This document shows, piece after piece, positions 57,443 to 64,000 of a DNA stretch of 64,000 bases. Below the pieces are notes generated by a model. It was given only the letters and a program-made list of their open reading frames with translations, was not told the origin of the DNA and made no database searches. Made by a program: the position numbers and the translations under genes. Each line of letters opens with the position of its first letter. The stretch's first letter is position 1. The stretch is from Pontivivens ytuae (GTDB lineage: Bacteria > Pseudomonadota > Alphaproteobacteria > Rhodobacterales > Rhodobacteraceae): assembly GCF_015679265.1 (NCBI RefSeq), contig NZ_CP064942.1, forward strand, positions 1,024,001-1,088,000. Direction: 5' to 3'.

Positions 57443-58195
57443 TCAGCGGATGTCGAGATGCAGATGGTCGTCGTGCCGCGCAGCCCCGCAGCCCTGGAAG
57501 CGGAAGAGCGGGCTCTCGACCCCCAGACGCACCGGCAGATGGGGCTCGACCAGCACGCGCCGCAGGCCGTGCTCTGGCCCCTCCTCCGCGAGCCAGGCCA
57601 GCATGTCGCGCTGCGCTGCCTCATCAAGCGGCCGGTCCGGGATCGCGCCCTGCAGCCAGTCCATGTCCCAGCGCAGCGCCCCGCCGCCTCCGGCACAGGG
57701 CTGCGGCTCCCCCGGACGCGGCCCAGCAAAGGCCCAGTAGCCGAAGGGCGAGGGGCTCCCCTCCACCCCCTCATAGGCGAGCGCCAGATCGACCGAATGC
57801 CCGTCGCGGTGGCTCAGATGCGGCAGCAGGGGAAAGCCGTCGAACAGCGGAAACCCGGCGTCGAGCACGCGGATCGGCTGCCCGGATCCCTCGGCCATCG
57901 CCACCAGCAGATCCCGCACTTCGGGCGCCGCGTAATGTCGGTTCATCGCACAGAGCGCCCGCGGCTGCACCGCCACCGGCCCGTCGCCACACGGCAGCGG
58001 CACCCGACCGAAGCCCGCCGCCGCAGACCAGGCCAGCACCGACAGCCCGAAGTAGAAGCCGAGGAACCACGCCGCATGCCGCAGCACCCGCGCCGGCCCC
58101 GTCCCGCGCGCAATCAGCCCGGCGAGCCACGCCACCCCGCCGACCTGCGTCGCAGCCGTCAGCACGAGCGCGAACGCCACGTGGATCAGGAACAC
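57443..58195 (-). CDS. Membrane-anchored M15-like peptidase-fold protein
   Basis: A 250-aa protein with two N-terminal membrane helices (about 5-26 and 41-60) and a periplasmic domain. LSHRDGHSVDLALAY and the C-terminal DDHLHLDIR contain the His..Asp and HxH zinc-ligand pattern of the M15/VanY and related D-Ala-D-Ala peptidases, with the usual Asp/Glu pocket. It may trim cell-wall peptides, but the family is not certain. GTG start, with GAGAGAGGG upstream. It lies 51 bp from the malic enzyme stop in the same direction. Confidence 0.6.
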   Translation of the reverse strand: MFLIHVAFALVLTAATQVGGVAWLAGLIARGTGPARVLRHAAWFLGFYFGLSVLAWSAAAGFGRVPLPCGDGPVAVQPRALCAMNRHYAAPEVRDLLVAMAEGSGQPIRVLDAGFPLFDGFPLLPHLSHRDGHSVDLALAYEGVEGSPSPFGYWAFAGPRPGEPQPCAGGGGALRWDMDWLQGAIPDRPLDEAAQRDMLAWLAEEGPEHGLRRVLVEPHLPVRLGVESPLFRFQGCGAARHDDHLHLDIR

Positions 58196-58209
58196 GCGCC
58201 CCGCCCTCT

Positions 58210-58240
58210 CTCTTCGCCAAATGTCCCCGCCGGAGGCAGC
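58210..58240 (-). repeat. Recurrent 3'-end element, copy g
   Basis: TCTTCGCCAAATGTCCCCGCCGGAGGC, read in reverse, follows the malic enzyme stop by 7 bp, and its left end forms the ribosome-site region of the M15-like gene. Confidence 0.5.
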
Positions 58241-58246
58241 CGCCCC

Positions 58247-60520
58247 TCAGCCATAGGAGGCGACCGGCGTCCCGGCGAGCGCCGCGATGTTCAGCAGCCC
58301 CCGCGCCGTGATCGAACTCGTGACGATATGCGCGCGGTTGCCCATCCCCATCAGGATCGGCCCCACTTCGAGGCCCCCCGCCTTCATCTTGAGAATGTTT
58401 CGCACGCCCGAGGCCGCGTCGGCATTGGCGAAGACCAGCACGTTCGCCGCCCCCTCCATCCGCGAGCCGGGGAAGATCCGTGCCCGCAGCTCCGGATCGA
58501 GTGCGGCGTCCGAATGCATCTCGCCTTCGTATTCGAAGCCGCAGCTCCGCGCGTCGAGGATCTCCAGCGCCGCGCGCATCCGCCGCCCGCTCTCGGTATC
58601 GAGGTTGCCGAACTGCGAATGCGAGCAGAGCGCAACCTTGGGCACGAGGCCGAAGCGCCGCACGTGCCGGGCCGCGCCCACGGCGATCTCCGCGATCTCC
58701 TCCGCCGTCGGCTCGGGATGCACATGGGTGTCCGCGATGAAGAGCGCACCGCTCTCCAGGATCATCAGGCTCAGCGCGCCGACCGGCGACAGCGCGCGAC
58801 TGCCGAGCACCTGCTCGATATAGTTGAGATGCCAGAGATACTGCCCGAACGTCCCGCAGATCAGGCTGTCCGCCTCGCCCCGATGGACCATCACGGCGCC
58901 GATCGCAGTGGTGTTCGTCCGCATGATCGCGCGGGCAAGGTCCGGGGTCACGCCCTTGCGCGCCATGATCCCGTGATAGGTCTCCCAGTAGTCGCGATAG
59001 CGCGGATCGCTCTCCGGGTTCACGATCTCGAACGCGCCGGGGTCGAGCGGGATGCCGTTGCGCTGCGCCCGGCTCGCGATCACGTCGGGCCGGCCGATCA
59101 GGACCGGGGCGTCCACCGTCTCCTCCAGCATCGCGTGGGCGGCGCGCAGAACGCGCTCGTCCTCGCCTTCCGCGAAGACGATACGCCGCTGGCCGCTGCG
59201 CGACGCCTCGAAGACCGGCTTCATGATGAGGGCGGAGCGGTAGACGGAGCCGTCGAGCTTCTCCTTGTAGGCCTTGAGATCCGCGATGGGCCGCGTGGCC
59301 ACCCCGCTCTCCATCGCCGCCTTGGCCACCGCCCCGGCGACCACCGCGAGCAGACGCGGGTCGAAGGGTTTCGGGATCAGGTAGTCGGGACCGAAGACGA
59401 GCCGCTCGCCATGATAGGCCGCCGCCGCCTCGGCGCTGGAGGCCGCACGCGCCAGCTCCGCGATCCCCTCCACGCAGGCCACCTTCATGGCGTCGTTGAT
59501 CTCCGTCGCGCCCACGTCCAGCGCGCCGCGGAAGATGAAGGGGAAGCACAGCACGTTGTTGACCTGGTTGGGATAATCCGACCGACCCGTGGCGATCAGC
59601 GCGTCGGGCTTCACCTCGCGCGCCTCCGCCGGATCGATCTCCGGGTTCGGATTGGCGAGCGCCAGAATGATCGGCGCGTCGGCCATCTCGGCCACCATCT
59701 CGGGCTTCAGGACGTTCGGCCCCGACAGCCCCAGGAACAGGTCCGCGCCACCGATCACGTCGGCCAGCACCCGCGGCCCACCGGGCTGGGCATAGGCGGC
59801 CTTCTGCGGCGTCATCTCCGCCTCCCGCCCCTCGTGGACCAGACCCGCAAGATCGCAGAGGAACACGTTCTCTCGCTTCACGCCGAGCGTCAGCAGCATG
59901 TCGAGGCAGGCGATCCCCGCGGCACCGCCGCCCGTCGAGACGACCTTGATCTCCTCGAACCGCTTGCCGGTCAGCCGCAGCGCGTTGGTCGCCGCCGCCC
60001 CCACCACGATCGCGGTGCCGTGCTGATCGTCATGGAAGACGGGAATGTTCATCCGCTCCCGGCACAGCTTCTCCACGATGAAGCAGTCGGGCGCCTTGAT
60101 GTCTTCGAGGTTGATCGCGCCGAAGGTCGGCTCCAGCGCCGTCACGATCTCGGCCAGCCGCTCGGGATCGCTCTCGTTCACCTCGATGTCGAAGCAGTCG
60201 ATATTGGCGAATTTCTTGAAGAGGACCGCCTTGCCCTCCATCACCGGCTTCGAGGCCAGCGCCCCGATATTGCCGAGGCCCAGCACCGCCGAGCCGTTGG
60301 TGACCACCGCAACAAGGTTCTGCCGTGCGGTAAAGCGCGCCGCCGCCGCCGGGTCCGCCTGGATGTCGAGACAGGCCTCCGCCACGCCCGGCGAATAGGC
60401 CCGCGCGAGGTCGCGTTGGTTGGCGAGCGGCTTGGTCGCCCGGATCTCCAGCTTCCCGGGCCGGGGGTGCTCATGATAGTCGAGCGCCGCCTGCCGGTTC
60501 GCCTGCTTCTGATCGGTCAT
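58247..60520 (-). CDS. maeB: NADP-dependent malic enzyme with phosphotransacetylase-like domain
   Basis: A 757-aa MaeB-type enzyme decarboxylating malate to pyruvate with NADP reduction. The N-terminal malic domain has [12 protein letters not shown], with catalytic residues in the [21 protein letters not shown] region (first part), followed by the NAD(P)-binding segment [15 protein letters not shown]. The C-terminal about 330 residues resemble phosphate acetyltransferase, a regulatory domain for acetyl-CoA. It supplies NADPH and pyruvate during growth on C2/C3 compounds. Confidence 0.94.
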   Translation of the reverse strand: MTDQKQANRQAALDYHEHPRPGKLEIRATKPLANQRDLARAYSPGVAEACLDIQADPAAAARFTARQNLVAVVTNGSAVLGLGNIGALASKPVMEGKAVLFKKFANIDCFDIEVNESDPERLAEIVTALEPTFGAINLEDIKAPDCFIVEKLCRERMNIPVFHDDQHGTAIVVGAAATNALRLTGKRFEEIKVVSTGGGAAGIACLDMLLTLGVKRENVFLCDLAGLVHEGREAEMTPQKAAYAQPGGPRVLADVIGGADLFLGLSGPNVLKPEMVAEMADAPIILALANPNPEIDPAEAREVKPDALIATGRSDYPNQVNNVLCFPFIFRGALDVGATEINDAMKVACVEGIAELARAASSAEAAAAYHGERLVFGPDYLIPKPFDPRLLAVVAGAVAKAAMESGVATRPIADLKAYKEKLDGSVYRSALIMKPVFEASRSGQRRIVFAEGEDERVLRAAHAMLEETVDAPVLIGRPDVIASRAQRNGIPLDPGAFEIVNPESDPRYRDYWETYHGIMARKGVTPDLARAIMRTNTTAIGAVMVHRGEADSLICGTFGQYLWHLNYIEQVLGSRALSPVGALSLMILESGALFIADTHVHPEPTAEEIAEIAVGAARHVRRFGLVPKVALCSHSQFGNLDTESGRRMRAALEILDARSCGFEYEGEMHSDAALDPELRARIFPGSRMEGAANVLVFANADAASGVRNILKMKAGGLEVGPILMGMGNRAHIVTSSITARGLLNIAALAGTPVASYG

Positions 60521-60550
60521 CCATCCCTCCAGCCGGTCTTTTCGACCTGA

Positions 60551-61036
60551 CTAGCGGGCGGCGACCTCCGCGCCAACCAATTCCGGCGCAAGATTCTTTT
60601 CATAGACCGTGCAGGGCTGGCCGTCCGACCGCGACGTGACCGAGCCGACCTGACCGAAGCCATTCTTGGCGTAGAACCGCTCGGCCGCCTCCAGCCCCGT
60701 GCAGGTCTCGACCCGCAGGCGCTCGACACCGGCCTGCCGCGCCTGCGCCTCGACCGCGTCAAGCAGCATCTGCGCAGCACCGGAGCCGCGCGCGGCAGGG
60801 GCGACATACATGGACTTGAGCTGGCCCCATTCCTCGCACTGGTGGACGAAGGCCGCGCAACCGACCGCCATCCCCTCCTCCTCCGCGAGGAAGAAGGTGA
60901 CGTTCTGCGCGCCGAGGTCCTTCACCCCCAGGCGAAACCGCCGCTCGGGCGGGAAGCGCGCCTCCAGAAAGGCGCAACTATGGGCGAGGACGCATTCGGC
61001 CTCTGGCGTTGTCGGGTCTGTGGCAAAGACTTTCAT
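60551..61036 (-). CDS. GNAT family N-acetyltransferase
   Basis: A 161-aa acetyltransferase. The acetyl-CoA loop is in VAPAARGSGAAQMLLDAVE with the RxxGxG-like pattern and RFYAKNGFGQVG near the end. Start MKVFATD; the longer frame adds eight codons. It overlaps the VOC gene by 4 bp (ATGA). Substrate unknown. Confidence 0.85.
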   Translation of the reverse strand: MKVFATDPTTPEAECVLAHSCAFLEARFPPERRFRLGVKDLGAQNVTFFLAEEEGMAVGCAAFVHQCEEWGQLKSMYVAPAARGSGAAQMLLDAVEAQARQAGVERLRVETCTGLEAAERFYAKNGFGQVGSVTSRSDGQPCTVYEKNLAPELVGAEVAAR

Positions 61037-61389
61037 CTCCGCTCCTCCGCTGGTTCCCACATTTCCACCGGATTTCCTTCCGGGTCGTTAACGCGCGCGA
61101 ACCGGCCGACCTTCGGGTCGTCCCATTCGTCGCGCGTCTCCACCGCGAGCCCCTCGCCCCGCAATGTCTCGATGAGCGTGTCGATATCGTCGACACGCAG
61201 GTTCACCATCCACTGACGATCGCCCGGCCAGTAGTGAGTGTTCTGGTCGAATGGCTGAAAGACCGTCGGCCCCGCCTGCTGCATCCACGGCACGCCGTCG
61301 ATCCCGAAGCGCGCGGCGTACCAGGCCGACAGCGCCTCCGGATCCCGGGCCCGGAAGAACAGTCCGCCGATGCCCGTCGCATGTGCCAT
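61033..61389 (-). CDS. VOC family protein
   Basis: A 118-aa single VOC unit: GIGGLFFRARDPEALSAWY at the start and NDPEGNPVEMWEP at the end, a typical glyoxalase-like layout. Overlaps the GNAT gene by 4 bp and the upstream small secreted-protein gene by one base, so the three form one operon. Unrelated to the VOC gene of the nucleoside operon beyond the fold. Confidence 0.85.
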   Translation of the reverse strand: MAHATGIGGLFFRARDPEALSAWYAARFGIDGVPWMQQAGPTVFQPFDQNTHYWPGDRQWMVNLRVDDIDTLIETLRGEGLAVETRDEWDDPKVGRFARVNDPEGNPVEMWEPAEERR

Positions 61390-61706
61390 CAGTTGTGGCC
61401 CACCCGGTTGCGTGGCCGGTCCCGGCCGATCCGTTGGAGAAGGAGGTTGCGCTGCGCTCCTACCGCGTCCGGGTCGAAATCGACGCCCGCATCGGGCAGC
61501 GTCGCGGCCCGGTCGGAGATCAGGTCGTCCGCATCGCCGATCTCGTTCGGCGTCCGGCGGTTGTAGGGCAGGATCTTCGGCTCCGCGCAATCGGGTCCTT
61601 CGCAGGCCTGCGGAAAGGGCGGAAGAGGCGGCACATCGGCCTGGGGTCCCTGAGCGAGAGCCGGGGCGGCGACGAGTCCAGCAAGGGCGAGGCGCAGCAG
61701 GCGCAT
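61389..61706 (-). CDS. Small secreted protein of unknown function
   Basis: A 105-aa protein with a clear N-terminal signal (LLRLALAGLVAAPALAQ), hence periplasmic or exported. The mature part has two cysteines in CEGPDC and is otherwise polar (RTPNEIGDADDLISDRA). I do not recognise the family. Stop overlaps the VOC start by one base (TGATG). Confidence 0.7.
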   Translation of the reverse strand: MRLLRLALAGLVAAPALAQGPQADVPPLPPFPQACEGPDCAEPKILPYNRRTPNEIGDADDLISDRAATLPDAGVDFDPDAVGAQRNLLLQRIGRDRPRNRVGHN

Positions 61707-61952
61707 GGCTTCCCCACGGGTTGCACTGCGAGGCTCCCCACCCTCGCGATCCGTTCCGACCAAAGATACGCTCGCGCTGCGTGTCTTCTAGGACGTCACG
61801 ATCACGCTTTCATCAAATCGTCGCGTTGGCGTCGGCACGGCTCCGCTCACGCACCGGTTCCCGGGCACTGTGGCAAAGAAGCCGCAGAAACTGTTGCTGT
61901 TCGTTGCAGTTCGTGACTGCGGAGAGGTCGTGATCCGCGACTCGCACTGAAG

Positions 61953-61975
61953 ATGCCCGGGTCGAGCCCGAGCAT
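61953..61975. repeat. Dispersed palindromic repeat, copy 2
   Basis: ATGCCCGGG-TCGAG-CCCGAGCAT; 9-bp arms with one G-T type mismatch. Same class as the unit at 37643-37665 and followed by ATGACGGTGA as in many alphaproteobacterial repeats. Confidence 0.55.
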
Positions 61976-62060
61976 GACGGTGACCCCAAGGGCGCCGCCG
62001 CGAGGGCGACTCTCGCGCCCACCCCGCCGATCCCGTCACCCGAAACACGACAAAGCGGTC

Positions 62061-62083
62061 ATCGTCGGGCCTGACCCGACGAT
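62061..62083. repeat. Dispersed palindromic repeat, copy 3
   Basis: ATCGTCGGG-CCTGA-CCCGACGAT, perfect 9-bp arms with compensatory changes relative to copy 1 (CCTCGGG against CGTCGGG). It lies 18 bp beyond the mutase stop and may serve as its transcript end. Confidence 0.6.
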
Positions 62084-62100
62084 CTCCCGCACCCTTGCGC

Positions 62101-64000
62101 CTACTCCGCCGCCTTCGGCTGCCGTGCTTCCTCGATCAGCCGCAGGATGCCTGCCGCCGCCTCGGGGATGTTGGTCCCGGGACCGAAGATCGCCTTCACC
62201 CCCGCCGCCCGCAGGAAGTCGTAGTCCTGCTGCGGGATCACGCCGCCGCAGACCACGATGATGTCCTCGGCGTTCTGCGCCTTCAGCGCCTCGACGAGCT
62301 TCGGCGCCAGCGTCTTGTGCCCCGCCGCCTGCGAACTGATCCCGACCACATGCACGTCGTTGTCCACCGCGTCCTGAGCGGCCTCCTCCGGCGTCTGGAA
62401 CAGCGGGCCGACATCGACGTCGAAGCCGATATCGGCGAAGGCCGTGGCGATCACCTTCGCGCCCCGGTCGTGCCCGTCCTGCCCCATCTTGACCACCAGC
62501 ATCCGTGGCCGCCGCCCCTCGGCCTCCGCAAACGCTTCCACGTCGCGCTGGATCTGGGCGAAGCCCTCGTCACCCTCGTAAGCCGCGCCGTAGACGCCCG
62601 CGAGCGTCTTCACCTCGGCGCGGTGCCGTCCGAATACCTTTTCCATCGCGTCCGAAATCTCCCCCACGCTCGCCCGCGCCCGCGCGGCCTCGACCGCCGC
62701 GGCCAGCAGGTTGCCGTCGCCCCGCGCGGCCTCTTCCAGTGCGGCCAGCGCCGCCTCGCATTTCGCCTGATCGCGGCTGGCGCGGATCTGCTCCAGCCGC
62801 TTCACCTGCGCCTCGCGCACCGCGACATTGTCGATGTCGAGCACGTCGATCGGCTCCTCCTCGTCGCGGCGGTACTTGTTGACGCCGACGATGACCTCCT
62901 CGCCCCGGTCGATGCGGGCCTGTTTCTGGGCGGCCGCCTCCTCGATCCGCAGCTTCGGCATGCCGGAGGCGACGGCCTTGGTCATACCGCCGAGCCCCTC
63001 GACCTCCTCGATCAGCGCCCAAGCGGCCTCCGCCAGATCGGCGGTCAACTTCTCGACGTAGTAGGAGCCGGCCAATGGGTCGATCACGTTGGTGATCCCC
63101 GTCTCCTCTTGCAAGATGAGCTGCGTGTTCCGCGCGATCCGGCTGGAATGCGCCGTCGGCAGCCCGATCGCCTCATCAAACGAGTTGGTGTGCAGCGACT
63201 GCGTCCCACCCAGCACGGCCGCCAGCGCCTCATAGGCCGTGCGCACCACGTTGTTGTAGGGGTCCTGCTCCTGCAACGACACACCGGAGGTCTGGCAATG
63301 CGTCCGCAGCATCAGGCTCTGCGGCTTTTTAGGCTCGAACTCGCTCATGATCCGGTGCCACAGGAGCCGCGCCGCCCGCAGCTTCGCCGCCTCCATGAAG
63401 AAGTTCATGCCGATGGCGAAAAAGAAGCTCAGCCGTCCCGCGAACTTGTCCACATCCATGCCGGACGCCAGCGCCGCCCGCACATATTCCCGCCCGTCCG
63501 CGAGTGTGAAGGCCAGCTCCTGCACCAGGTTCGCCCCGGCCTCCTGCATGTGGTAGCCGCTGATGGAGATCGAGTTGAAGCGCGGCATCTCCTGCGCGGT
63601 GTACCCGATGATGTCCGACACGATCCGCATGCTGGGCTCGGGCGGATAGATATACGTGTTGCGGACCATGAACTCCTTGAGGATGTCGTTCTGGATGGTC
63701 CCCGACAGGTCCGCGATGGAGCATCCCTGCTCCTCCCCCGCCACGATGAAGCTCGCGAGCACCGGGATCACCGCCCCGTTCATCGTCATCGAGACCGAGA
63801 TGTCCTTGAGCGGGATCCCGTCGAAGAGGATCTTCATGTCCTCCACGCTGTCGATGGCCACGCCCGCCTTGCCCACATCGCCGACGACGCGCGGGTGGTC
63901 GCTGTCATAGCCGCGATGCGTGGCGAGGTCGAAGGCGACCGAAACCCCCTGCTGCCCCGCCTCCAGCGCCTTGCGGTAGAAGGCATTCGACTCCTCCGCC
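62101..64000 (-). CDS. scpA: Methylmalonyl-CoA mutase, C-terminal part (continues past the window)
   Basis: 633 complete codons are visible; the N-terminus lies beyond the right edge. The cobalamin-binding domain near the C-terminus has DGHDRGAKV, the DxHxxG motif whose His ligands the cobalt. The [17 protein letters not shown] block near the edge belongs to the catalytic TIM barrel. It isomerises methylmalonyl-CoA and succinyl-CoA, the last step of propionate use, and needs B12 from the CobS/CobT pathway. Confidence 0.95.
   Translation of the reverse strand, partial: AEESNAFYRKALEAGQQGVSVAFDLATHRGYDSDHPRVVGDVGKAGVAIDSVEDMKILFDGIPLKDISVSMTMNGAVIPVLASFIVAGEEQGCSIADLSGTIQNDILKEFMVRNTYIYPPEPSMRIVSDIIGYTAQEMPRFNSISISGYHMQEAGANLVQELAFTLADGREYVRAALASGMDVDKFAGRLSFFFAIGMNFFMEAAKLRAARLLWHRIMSEFEPKKPQSLMLRTHCQTSGVSLQEQDPYNNVVRTAYEALAAVLGGTQSLHTNSFDEAIGLPTAHSSRIARNTQLILQEETGITNVIDPLAGSYYVEKLTADLAEAAWALIEEVEGLGGMTKAVASGMPKLRIEEAAAQKQARIDRGEEVIVGVNKYRRDEEEPIDVLDIDNVAVREAQVKRLEQIRASRDQAKCEAALAALEEAARGDGNLLAAAVEAARARASVGEISDAMEKVFGRHRAEVKTLAGVYGAAYEGDEGFAQIQRDVEAFAEAEGRRPRMLVVKMGQDGHDRGAKVIATAFADIGFDVDVGPLFQTPEEAAQDAVDNDVHVVGISSQAAGHKTLAPKLVEALKAQNAEDIIVVCGGVIPQQDYDFLRAAGVKAIFGPGTNIPEAAAGILRLIEEARQPKAAE

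Larger units (their letters stand above)
61707..62100. other. Intergenic region with two palindromic repeats
   Basis: A 394-bp gap between the small secreted-protein gene and methylmalonyl-CoA mutase, both on the minus strand. No credible ORF or RNA gene was found. It contains two dispersed palindromes. The left 150 bp (61790-61950) is less GC-rich and repeats no protein pattern I can name; it must carry the promoter for the three-gene unit. Confidence 0.6.

Noticed and set aside
57458..60550. Long plus-strand reading frame (over 1000 codons) opposite malic enzyme and its neighbours
   Set aside because: It mirrors the minus-strand genes maeB and the M15-like gene, its translation is rich in Arg, His and Pro without family motifs, and high G+C creates such open shadow frames.
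61707..62100. Possible small RNA or tRNA gene in the largest gap
   Set aside because: No cloverleaf or conserved RNA pattern was visible; the strong pairing is explained by the dispersed palindromes.

Overview
The window looks like a piece of a Rhodobacterales (Roseobacter/Rhodobacter-type) alphaproteobacterial chromosome. The evidence is high G+C coding throughout, a CobS/CobT aerobic cobaltochelatase pair, an RpoH of the alphaproteobacterial type, several small families typical of this order (DUF2842, DUF2061, DUF427 and DUF6476-like), and a recurring 3'-end element (GCCTCCGGCGGG...ATATTT..GGCGAA) after many genes. There is no rRNA, tRNA, CRISPR array, prophage or intact insertion sequence. 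Most of the window is ordinary chromosomal housekeeping. The clearest foreign-looking stretch is about 46.3-46.9 kb.

Layout. 0-5 kb: an M42 aminopeptidase, a small DUF2842 membrane protein, then cobS, an unknown ORF and cobT. 5-10.6 kb: a TetR regulator with a GST-like protein, a DUF2061 protein, an HTH regulator, pheA, and an unusual membrane-anchored two-haem cytochrome c. 10.7-16.5 kb: a complete yejABEF-type peptide ABC transporter, ending in a perfect 21-bp hairpin. 16.5-22.4 kb: a fused 5-oxoprolinase/hydantoinase, a GNAT, a PhzF isomerase and a DjlA-like cochaperone. 22.4-28.3 kb: two OmpA-domain lipoprotein paralogues around an FAD monooxygenase, an M3 oligoendopeptidase and a KtrB/TrkH potassium transporter. 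28.3-37.6 kb: Gfo/Idh/MocA oxidoreductase, CLC, DUF427, aminopeptidase P, two small membrane proteins, an RluA-type pseudouridine synthase, rpoH, an NAD(P)-binding protein and a DUF2975-HTH pair.

37.7-52.1 kb is a minus-strand run of sixteen genes, most of them touching or overlapping by 1-8 bp. It holds three BMP-type substrate-binding proteins, a VOC protein, an ABC ATPase, an AT-richer GIY-YIG-like ORF, two permeases, then cdd, punA, deoC, deoA, deoB, add, upp and a P-loop kinase. Together these would import nucleosides and break them down to free bases, ribose and deoxyribose phosphates and acetaldehyde/glyceraldehyde-3-phosphate, so it reads as an uptake-plus-salvage super-operon. The GIY-YIG-like ORF sits between ATPase and permease and overlaps both.

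52.2-64 kb: a LuxO-like sigma-54 activator and a receiver-HPt protein downstream of propionyl-CoA synthetase (prpE), a LysE exporter, a GFA protein, an M15-like membrane-anchored peptidase, malic enzyme (maeB), a GNAT-VOC-periplasmic protein cluster, an intergenic stretch with palindromic repeats, and the C-terminal part of B12-dependent methylmalonyl-CoA mutase. PrpE, the mutase and malic enzyme fit propionate assimilation, and CobS/CobT supply the cobalamin side.
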